Shown: positions 1 to 6,000 of the stretch, one piece after another
Layout: every line of letters begins with the position of its first letter
Numbering within the stretch: the stretch's first letter is position 1
Source of the DNA: Limnohabitans sp.
GTDB lineage: Bacteria > Pseudomonadota > Gammaproteobacteria > Burkholderiales > Burkholderiaceae_C
Length of the DNA: 10,637 bases
Assembly: GCA_009693225.1 (NCBI GenBank)
Contig: SHXP01000062.1
Span: forward strand, 1-10,637
Direction of reading: 5' to 3'
The notes under the pieces: generated by a model
The model's database searches: none
Told to the model about the DNA's origin: nothing
The model's input: the letters and a program-made list of their open reading frames with translations, nothing else
Made by a program: the position numbers and the translations under genes

Positions 1-144
1 GAGGGCGTGAATCTGATATCTTTCAGCTTGGCTGAGGTGTTTGTAGATCATGAGCAACTTCGACTGCCAGGTCAAGAAGCCTTGAATGCTAAACATCCTC
101 AGCCACCTAACCATCAGTTATTCAAAGTTGCACTTCGTGTTTGA
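1..144 (+). CDS. C-terminal fragment of an unidentified protein, cut by the window edge
   Basis: The first plus-strand frame is open from base 1 to a TGA at 142-144, giving 47 residues that end in LFKVALRV. The other two plus frames hit stops within the first ~35 bases, and the reverse frames are also broken, so this is the only frame that could be coding here. The stretch contains a hydrophobic part (NLISFSLAEVFVDHEQL) and then a Pro/His/Gln-rich tail (KHPQPPNHQ). I do not recognise the family and assign no function. Base composition is about 45% GC, below the rest of the window, so the gene may differ in origin from its neighbours. It could also be non-coding, because 47 codons is short. 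Confidence 0.4.
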   Translation, partial: EGVNLISFSLAEVFVDHEQLRLPGQEALNAKHPQPPNHQLFKVALRV

Positions 145-310
145 ATCCGCCTTTTAATAATTGACATCAATGCTTTACATAATTCTGTTGGACGCGCAAA
201 TTGCGACTCAAGCTGAAGTCGGTACCACGCAAACGGCGACTTGCAAAATCGCTGTTTTGACTTTCCACACGACAGATTAAGATGAAGCCATCACCTATCA
301 GCTGAAAACC
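145..310 (+). promoter_or_regulatory. AT-rich spacer upstream of the flavin oxidoreductase gene, with possible promoter and dyads
   Basis: The spacer is AT-rich, especially 145-190. A perfect TTGACA lies at 161-166, but no good -10 box stands at the normal spacing, so a promoter is only possible. Three small dyads follow: CGCAA-A-TTGCG at 195-205, AAGTCG (216-221) paired with CGACTT (237-242), and GCGA (236-239) paired with TCGC (249-252). Such repeats could be operator half-sites for a regulator of the downstream reductase. They are short enough to arise by chance. No terminator for the fragment ending at 144 is evident. Confidence 0.25.
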
Positions 311-1435
311 ATGAGCCTTCTGTTCACCCCCCTGCAACTCAACTCTCCACGCGGCCCTCTGACCCTGCCCAACCGCATCGTGGTCGCCCCCATGTGCCAG
401 TACGCCTGTCACCTTGACGGCAAGGCCAACGACTGGCACCTCATGCACTGGGCCAATCTGCTCAACAGCGGCGCCGGTGTGTTCATGATCGAAGCCACCG
501 CCGTCACCGCGCAAGGCCGCATCACACACAATTGTCTGGGGATTTGGGATGATGCAACTGCCAATGCACTGGCCGACAACCTGGCGCGCGCGCGCAAACT
601 CGCACCTCCCGCCTCCGTGTGTTTGCAAATCGCCCACGCCGGACGCAAAGCATCCAGCGCACAACCCTGGAACGGCGGCATGCTGATCCGTAAATCGGTT
701 GGCGGCTGGGAACCGGTGGCCCCCTCACCCATCAACCTTCTGCCCGGCGAAGATCCGCCGCATGAAATCGATGCTTCCGGTCTGCTCGACATTGGGAAGG
801 CATTTGTGAAAGCCGCTGAACGCGCACAAGCCATGGGCCTGGAGATGCTGGAGTTGCACGGTGCGCACGGTTATCTGCTGCACGAGTTTTTGTCGCCTGT
901 CGCCAACCAGCGCAATGACAACTACGGCGGTAATTTCGCCAACCGCACGCGTTTCCCCTTGCAGGTGTTCAACGCGGTACGCAAGGTGTTCAACGGTGTA
1001 CTGGGCATGCGTTTGTCGGCCAGCGACTGGGTTAAAGGCGGCTGGGACCTGGAACAAACCACCGACTTCACCAAACTGTTGAAGCAAGCCGGTGCCGACT
1101 TTGTCCATGTGTCATCGGGCGGCATTTCACCGCAGCAAAAAATCAACATCGGCCCGGGCTACCAGGTGCATTTCGCCAGACACATCAAACAGCATGCCGG
1201 TTTGCCCACCATCGCCGTAGGTTTGATCACCGAAGCGCAACAGGCCGAAGACGTGTTGCAGGCCGGCGACGCAGACATGATCGCCCTAGGTCGCAGCTTT
1301 TTGTACAAACCGCGCTGGGGCTGGGAGGCGGCAGCAGCGCTCGGCGGTCAGGTGCAGGCCACGCAGCAATACTGGCGCAGTCTGCCGCGTGAAGCCGCCG
1401 GCATTTTCGGCGACGCGAAAATCGGCATGCGTTAA
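311..1435 (+). CDS. NADH:flavin oxidoreductase, old yellow enzyme family (YqjM/XenA-like)
   Basis: The protein has 374 residues and is a full-length FMN-dependent ene-reductase TIM barrel. Such cytoplasmic enzymes use NAD(P)H to reduce activated C=C bonds in enones, maleimides or nitro compounds. Visible motifs in order: PNRIVVAPMCQY (20-31) with Cys29 in the place of the redox-tuning Cys of YqjM; HAGRKAS (109-115); HGAHGYLLHEFLSP (183-196) with the substrate-binding His pair and Tyr188; GMRLSASDW (232-240); SSGGISP (268-274); and the FMN-phosphate loop VGLITEAQQAEDV...ALGRSF (303-330). The C-terminal QYWRSLPRE resembles the YqjM-type dimer contact region. The ATG at 311 is chosen because the family starts a few residues before FTPLQL; its ribosome binding site is weak. 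The gene converges on the SDR gene and overlaps it by 4 bases. The family is certain, the physiological substrate unknown. Confidence 0.93.
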   Translation: MSLLFTPLQLNSPRGPLTLPNRIVVAPMCQYACHLDGKANDWHLMHWANLLNSGAGVFMIEATAVTAQGRITHNCLGIWDDATANALADNLARARKLAPPASVCLQIAHAGRKASSAQPWNGGMLIRKSVGGWEPVAPSPINLLPGEDPPHEIDASGLLDIGKAFVKAAERAQAMGLEMLELHGAHGYLLHEFLSPVANQRNDNYGGNFANRTRFPLQVFNAVRKVFNGVLGMRLSASDWVKGGWDLEQTTDFTKLLKQAGADFVHVSSGGISPQQKINIGPGYQVHFARHIKQHAGLPTIAVGLITEAQQAEDVLQAGDADMIALGRSFLYKPRWGWEAAAALGGQVQATQQYWRSLPREAAGIFGDAKIGMR

Positions 1436-2373
1436 AACACCGGCTTGCCCTGCAAGCCTTCGCGCACACTGGGGTAACGCAGTTTCATGCGTAACTCGGT
1501 TTTCAAGCGCTGGTTGTGCATGCGCCTGGATTCGCTCATGAAGCTCAATGCCATGGCAGGCAATGAGGTTTGCGCCTGCGCGCGGCTGATGCGCGGCGGT
1601 CGCGGCAACTGCCACAGGTCCGCCGCCCAGTCCATGTAGTCGCCAATCAACATATCGCTGTCGTCACTCACGTGCAAAGGCCTGAGGGTTTTGCCGCGCC
1701 ACAAGGCCAGTACCGTGGCACGTGCCAGATCATCGGCATGAATATGGTTGGTGTAGACATCATCTGCCGATTGCAGCACCGGCGTGCCGCGTTGCAGCCG
1801 TTCGCGCGGCGTGCCGCCTTCGCGGTCCAGCACATAAATGCCCGGGATACGCAACACCTGGACGCGCGGAAAACCGCGCGAGCCCCAGGCGTTCAACCAG
1901 GCTTCAGCATCTACCCGGCGTGCGGCGCGGTCCGTCTGCGGGTTCAATGCTTGCGTTTCGTCTATCCGGGCTCCTGCGCAATCGCCATACACACCGCTGG
2001 TGGATCCGTACACCACGGCCAGCGGCGTAGACCTCAGCATCAAGGCCTGCACCAGGGCGCGGCTGCGCGGATCGGCGCGGCCTTGCAAAGGCGGCGGTGC
2101 CATATGGATGTGGTGTGTTGCTACACCTGCCAGCCTTCGCAAGCTTGACGCTTCGTCAAGATTGCCATGCAAAGCAGTGATGCCTTGCTGCAGCAAAGTT
2201 GCAACGCGAGACACGCTGCTGGTCAAGGCATAGACCCGGCTGGCCTGTTTCAGTAAAGCGGCGGCACGCAGGCCCACGTCGCCGCAACCGACAACCAAGA
2301 CACGCGGCCGTTTGAAACGGACGGGCAATGCGCCTATGGGGTTCTGGTTTGAGGGCAAAATCCTGTCTTTCAT
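1432..2373 (-). CDS. atypical NAD(P)-binding SDR / epimerase-like protein (YeeZ-like)
   Basis: From the ATG at 2373 the product has 313 residues. A Rossmann dinucleotide-binding motif VLVVGCGDVG is at 25-34, and the extended-SDR strand end VVYGSTSGVYGD is at 120-131. The usual catalytic YxxxK is not present; the matching region reads RAARRVDAEAW (149-159), as in the E. coli YeeZ type of atypical SDR. It therefore probably binds NAD(P) but may not work as a classical dehydrogenase or epimerase. An ATG at 2406 would add 11 residues and make this start overlap the divergent start at 2405. Neither start has a good ribosome binding site, and a later TTG near residue 16 is also possible. It ends in a TAA sharing TTAA with the flavin reductase gene. 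Substrate and role are unknown. Confidence 0.82.
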   Translation of the reverse strand: MKDRILPSNQNPIGALPVRFKRPRVLVVGCGDVGLRAAALLKQASRVYALTSSVSRVATLLQQGITALHGNLDEASSLRRLAGVATHHIHMAPPPLQGRADPRSRALVQALMLRSTPLAVVYGSTSGVYGDCAGARIDETQALNPQTDRAARRVDAEAWLNAWGSRGFPRVQVLRIPGIYVLDREGGTPRERLQRGTPVLQSADDVYTNHIHADDLARATVLALWRGKTLRPLHVSDDSDMLIGDYMDWAADLWQLPRPPRISRAQAQTSLPAMALSFMSESRRMHNQRLKTELRMKLRYPSVREGLQGKPVF

Positions 2374-2404
2374 CCAAGAAGTCAAAAACCAGAGGATAGC
2401 AAGC

Positions 2405-3436
2405 ATGGCGTTTCAAGTTTCGGTACAACCCAGTGGCCGGTCGTTCAACGTGGACAAGGACGAAACGATTCTGACGGCAGGTATACGCCAGGGTGTCGGT
2501 CTGCCTTACGGGTGCAAGGACGGCGCCTGCGGTTCCTGCAAATGCCTCAAGGTATCCGGCGAGATTCACATGAGCGCTTACCAAAGCAAGGCTTTGAGCG
2601 ACGAAGAGCTGGCCAAGGGCATGGTGCTGACCTGCCGTGCCACTGTATTGAGCGATGTACTGCTCGAATCGCGTCAGGTGACCAGCGCTGATGCTTTCCC
2701 CATCCGCAAAATGCCGGTGCGCATTGCGTCTTTAGAAAAAATGTCGCATGACGTGATGTGCATCACGCTGCAATTGCCGTCCACCGAACACATGCAACAC
2801 CACGCCGGGCAGTATGTGGAGTTTTTATTGCGCGACGGCTCTCGCCGTGCCTACTCAATCGCCAATGCACCGCACACCTTGGTGGCGGGTGCGCCAGTCA
2901 TCGAGCTGCATATCCGGCACATGCCGGGCGGCAAATTCACCGACCATGTGTTCGGCGCCATGAAAGAAAAAGAGATTCAACGCATAGAAGCGCCGTTCGG
3001 CGGTTTTTACCTGCGTGAAGACAGTGACAAGCCGATGGTGCTGCTGGCTTCGGGCACCGGTTTTGCGCCGATCAAAGCGCTGCTGGAACACATGCAACAC
3101 AAAAACATACACCGCCCCGCGCGTTTGTACTGGGGCGGCCGCCGCCCCGCAGATTTGTATATGAACGACTGGGTGACGGCGCAATTGCCCCTCATGCCGC
3201 AACTGCAATACATACCCGTGGTGTCCGACGCTTTGCCCGAAGACCAGTGGACGGGCAGAACCGGTTTTGTGCATGCGGCGGTACTGCAAGACATCGCTGA
3301 TTTGTCAGGTCATCAGGTCTATGCCTGCGGCGCGCCGGTGGTGATTGATGCGGCACAACGCGACTATCTGGCGCACGGCTTGCCGGCTGAAGCATTTTTT
3401 GCTGATTCTTTCACCAGCGAAGCCGACAAGCTTTAA
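2405..3436 (+). CDS. [2Fe-2S] ferredoxin-NAD(P)H reductase fusion (AscD-like / CDP-6-deoxy-glucoseen-reductase-like)
   Basis: The protein has 343 residues. An N-terminal plant-type ferredoxin domain (about 1-92) carries GCKDGACGSC with Cys37, Cys42 and Cys45, and the fourth ligand Cys77 in LTCRA. A ferredoxin-reductase-like part follows: the FAD motif RAYSIAN (148-154), then the NAD(P)-binding LLASGTGFAPIKALL (213-227), YACGAP (306-311) and a terminal FFADSF. Electrons should pass from NAD(P)H through FAD to the iron-sulfur centre and on to a partner enzyme. Related proteins are often named CDP-6-deoxy-delta-3,4-glucoseen reductase, but no deoxysugar genes are nearby, so I treat that name as a family label only. 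The ATG at 2405 is supported by AGAGGA at 2391-2396, 8 bases upstream, and by the family's N-terminus; the frame stays open further upstream but runs over the SDR gene. The gene converges on rarA with a 4-base overlap. Confidence 0.88.
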   Translation: MAFQVSVQPSGRSFNVDKDETILTAGIRQGVGLPYGCKDGACGSCKCLKVSGEIHMSAYQSKALSDEELAKGMVLTCRATVLSDVLLESRQVTSADAFPIRKMPVRIASLEKMSHDVMCITLQLPSTEHMQHHAGQYVEFLLRDGSRRAYSIANAPHTLVAGAPVIELHIRHMPGGKFTDHVFGAMKEKEIQRIEAPFGGFYLREDSDKPMVLLASGTGFAPIKALLEHMQHKNIHRPARLYWGGRRPADLYMNDWVTAQLPLMPQLQYIPVVSDALPEDQWTGRTGFVHAAVLQDIADLSGHQVYACGAPVVIDAAQRDYLAHGLPAEAFFADSFTSEADKL

Positions 3437-4737
3437 GTTTTGCTGGCGTCTGCGTTTTTCTGACGCAGCAATCGCATTTTTTCTGCAATCTTGATCTCCA
3501 GACCGCGCTCGACCGGTTCGTACAACAGCGGCGGCTTCATGCCGTCTGGCCAGTAGTTTTCACCGGCGGCGAATGCATCGGGTTCATCGTGCGCGTACCT
3601 GTAGGCCTTGCCGTAGTCCAGATCCTTCATCATCTGCGTCGGTGCATTGCGCAAATGCACCGGCACCGGACGTGTGCCATCCGACTTGATGAGTTTGCGA
3701 ACCTTGTTGTAGGCCTTATAGACAGCATTCGATTTGGGGGCAATAGCCAGATACACCACACATTCCGCCAATGCCAATTCGCCTTCGGGTGAACCTAGCT
3801 GCTCGTACACCTCGGCAGCATCCAGCGCCAGCCGCAAGGCACGCGGGTCGGCCAGACCGATGTCCTCGGCAGCCATGCGAATCATGCGCCGCGCCATGTA
3901 CTTGGGCTCTGCGCCGCCGTCGAGCATGCGCACCAGCCAGTACAAGGCGGCGTCCGGGTCAGAACCGCGCACCGATTTGTGCAGCGCACTGATGGTGTCG
4001 TAGAACTGCTCGCCGCCTTTGTCGTAACGGCGCATGCGTTCGCCCAGCACTTTCATCAGCCAGGCATCGCTGATTTGCATCAGAGACTCTCGTTGCGCCG
4101 CCACCGCCAATGTTTCCAGCGTATTGAGTAAACGTCTGGCGTCGCCGTCGGCATAAGCGATCAATCGCGCCTGAGCCGCGTCTTCGAGTTCAGGCACGGC
4201 CTGGATGGCACGCGCCTTGTCCACAATTTGCGTCAAATCGTCTTCAGACAAAGGCTGCAACACATACACGGCGGCGCGCGACAGCAGTGCCGAATTCACT
4301 TCAAACGAAGGGTTCTCGGTGGTCGCGCCTATGAAGGTGAACAGGCCGGACTCCACATGCGGCAAAAACGCATCCTGCTGGCTTTTGTTGAAGCGGTGCA
4401 CCTCGTCGACAAACACAATCGTTCGTCTTTGCTCGAGCGAATCCCGCGCGGCTTGCGCCATGTCCACGGCTTCGCGGATTTCCTTGACACCGCCAAATAC
4501 CGCGCTGATCGACAGAAATTGCGCGTCAAACGCATCCGCCATGAGCCGGGCAATCGTGGTTTTGCCGATGCCGGGCGGTCCCCATAACAAGCAACTGTGC
4601 GGTTGGCCGGACTCAAAGGCCACGCGCAGCGCCATGCCATCGCCCAGAATATGCTGCTGCCCGACGACCTCGGCCAGCGTGTGCGGGCGCAGGCGTTCGG
4701 CCAGCGGTGAATGGGGGTTGGCGTTGACAGTGCTCAT
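3433..4737 (-). CDS. rarA: replication-associated recombination protein RarA (MgsA), AAA+ ATPase
   Basis: The product has 434 residues, normal for the family. RarA/MgsA is related to clamp-loader ATPases and to eukaryotic WRNIP1. It acts at stalled replication forks with SSB and ssDNA-dsDNA junctions. Visible motifs: RLRPHTLAEVVGQQHIL (15-31), typical of the family; Walker A GPPGIGKT (53-60); Walker B IVFVDEVHRFNKSQQDAFL (107-125); sensor 1 GATTENPSFEVNSALLSR (137-154) with the likely arginine finger; and the C-terminal tetramerisation region with KAYRYAHDEP and YWP. The ATG at 4737 lies 12 bases after the TAG of the glycosylase gene, with only a weak ribosome binding site, so it is probably cotranscribed with the ftsK-lolA-glycosylase unit. 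Its TAA stop overlaps that of the convergent iron-sulfur reductase, and no terminator is seen between them. Confidence 0.96.
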   Translation of the reverse strand: MSTVNANPHSPLAERLRPHTLAEVVGQQHILGDGMALRVAFESGQPHSCLLWGPPGIGKTTIARLMADAFDAQFLSISAVFGGVKEIREAVDMAQAARDSLEQRRTIVFVDEVHRFNKSQQDAFLPHVESGLFTFIGATTENPSFEVNSALLSRAAVYVLQPLSEDDLTQIVDKARAIQAVPELEDAAQARLIAYADGDARRLLNTLETLAVAAQRESLMQISDAWLMKVLGERMRRYDKGGEQFYDTISALHKSVRGSDPDAALYWLVRMLDGGAEPKYMARRMIRMAAEDIGLADPRALRLALDAAEVYEQLGSPEGELALAECVVYLAIAPKSNAVYKAYNKVRKLIKSDGTRPVPVHLRNAPTQMMKDLDYGKAYRYAHDEPDAFAAGENYWPDGMKPPLLYEPVERGLEIKIAEKMRLLRQKNADASKT

Positions 4738-4749
4738 GGTGAAGAACGG

Positions 4750-5265
4750 CTATTGTGACCCGATGACCGGCAATCCGGCTTGCTTAAACACTTCGCGCCA
4801 GGCCTGCAACTTGCGATCGAAGGACCAGCCGGCATTGGCCGGGCTGCTCGATGGCAAACACATCACCGGCACGCCCAGAGCGCGTGTGAGTCCGGCGTGT
4901 TTGAAACTTTCGCCGCTGTTATGGGCAATCACATGCAACTGCGGGCAAGCGGCTTGCACCAGCGATAAATCATTCGGCCGCGCATGTCGAATGTTGCTGT
5001 CCAGACTGCCCTCGCGTTCGCAGGCGGCGTAGACATCCCATAAACCGACTCCGCTCTCAAGCAGCCAGTGGCAGCGCTGTGCGTAGTCCATCGCCAGTAC
5101 TGCGGGCGCAACCGGCGACAGCAGTGTTGCCGTTATTTTCCAGAAATGGTTTTGCGCATGGCCGTAGTAGTACTGCTGCTTTTCTAAAGAGGCCACGCCC
5201 GGAAAACTGCCCAGCACCAGCAAACGGGTACCGGCTGAATAAAGCGGAGCCAGATCTTGTAACAC
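4750..5265 (-). CDS. DNA-deoxyinosine glycosylase-like protein (UDG superfamily, HDG family)
   Basis: The product has 171 residues and belongs to the uracil-DNA glycosylase superfamily. It matches the type annotated as hypoxanthine/deoxyinosine-DNA glycosylase, which removes deaminated bases in base-excision repair. The diagnostic N-terminal block is LVLGSFPGVASLEKQQYYYG (16-35), followed by HAQNHFW (36-42); Asn39 there is a likely active-site residue by family analogy. Further blocks are GVGLWDVYAACEREGSLD (72-89), HVIAHNSGESFKHAG (111-125) and LPSSSPANAGWSF (137-149), the last typical of the family's C-terminal DNA-binding loop. The start is a GTG at 5265, separated by one base from the lolA TGA, which suggests translational coupling. 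The stop lies 12 bases before rarA. The family call is firm. The preferred base (inosine, uracil or both) cannot be read from sequence. Confidence 0.85.
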   Translation of the reverse strand: MLQDLAPLYSAGTRLLVLGSFPGVASLEKQQYYYGHAQNHFWKITATLLSPVAPAVLAMDYAQRCHWLLESGVGLWDVYAACEREGSLDSNIRHARPNDLSLVQAACPQLHVIAHNSGESFKHAGLTRALGVPVMCLPSSSPANAGWSFDRKLQAWREVFKQAGLPVIGSQ

Positions 5266-5266
5266 C

Positions 5267-5944
5267 TCAGTGCTTGATCAGATCAGCGCCCTTGGGCGGC
5301 ACAAAACTGAATTGCGACAGGGTCAAGTATTTGGGATTGGTGTCAATGCGCTCAAACTTGATCTGGGAACGTGTGCCGAATGCGTCCAGAATATCAAGTT
5401 GCGACAGCGTCACCTGTTCACCTTGAACCCGCAAACCGATACGGATTTTTTGCAGACTGCCTTCCTGGTTTCTCGGGTCGGCGCCTATCCATTGCAAACC
5501 TTCGGCGCTGGCTTCGGCCTGCAAGACAAATTCTTTTTCCAGCGTCGCCAGATCGGTGGCTGCTGCAATCAGGTAAGCCGGTGTACTGCCCAGGGCCTGC
5601 GATTGATTGCGTTGCGTGACCTGGTTCATGTCTGCGTCATACAGCCACAGGTGCTTGCCGTCGGCGACGATGTTTTGCAAAAAAGGTTTGGCGTAATCAA
5701 AACGGAACACCGTCGGCCTGATGAAGGAAAAGCTGCCGTTGGAAATTTTGATCTTGGCGGGGCGGCTGTCCTTGGACGGCGTGGTCACGGTCTGCGTGAA
5801 TTCAGCACGCATGCTGCGTGTAGAAGACAAAAATTTCGCCAGGCTGTCCAGGCTGTCGGCGCGGGCCAGGGTGCAAAAACCAAGGCTTGCTGCTGCAAAA
5901 CATGCAACACGGATACAGGCTCTGATTGCGGAGAATGACTTCAT
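5267..5944 (-). CDS. lolA: outer-membrane lipoprotein carrier protein LolA
   Basis: From the ATG at 5944 the precursor has 225 residues. LolA is the periplasmic chaperone that takes lipoproteins released by LolCDE and hands them to LolB at the outer membrane. A signal peptide is evident: basic MKSFSAIRACIR, hydrophobic core to residue 26, and an ARA cleavage site before Asp30. The mature part begins DSLDSLAKFLSSTRSMRAEF and carries the LolA-type features AEFTQTV, the PTVFRFDY strand (family Rp/FRW-like), DGKHLWLYDADMNQVTQR and a C-terminal LSQFSFVPPKGADLI. An in-frame TTG at 5992 would add 16 residues ahead of the signal peptide; the ATG is preferred because TGAAAG lies about 7 bases upstream of it and the signal peptide then has normal length. 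The gene follows ftsK by 56 bases on the same strand. Confidence 0.94.
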   Translation of the reverse strand: MKSFSAIRACIRVACFAAASLGFCTLARADSLDSLAKFLSSTRSMRAEFTQTVTTPSKDSRPAKIKISNGSFSFIRPTVFRFDYAKPFLQNIVADGKHLWLYDADMNQVTQRNQSQALGSTPAYLIAAATDLATLEKEFVLQAEASAEGLQWIGADPRNQEGSLQKIRIGLRVQGEQVTLSQLDILDAFGTRSQIKFERIDTNPKYLTLSQFSFVPPKGADLIKH

Positions 5945-6000
5945 ATAAACTTTCAATAATAAGTGCAGAGAGATGGTTGAACTCTTAAACAAACAAGCCT

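Noticed and set aside
1570..2148. Plus-strand open frame of 192 codons opposite the SDR gene
   Set aside because: The minus strand carries clear Rossmann and SDR motifs over the same bases; the plus frame is Arg/Gln/His-rich without motifs.
4205..5032. Plus-strand open frame of 275 codons across rarA and the glycosylase gene
   Set aside because: It is antisense to two clearly conserved genes and spans their junction, and its Ser/Cys/Arg-rich product shows no domain.
5867..5880. Possible lipobox (LGFC) in the LolA signal peptide
   Set aside because: Phe at the -1 position does not fit a lipobox, and an ARA cleavage site follows a few residues later; LolA is a soluble periplasmic protein.
5270..5938. 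Plus-strand open frame of 222 codons opposite lolA
   Set aside because: It mirrors lolA almost exactly on the other strand and encodes no recognisable protein; a GC-rich shadow frame.
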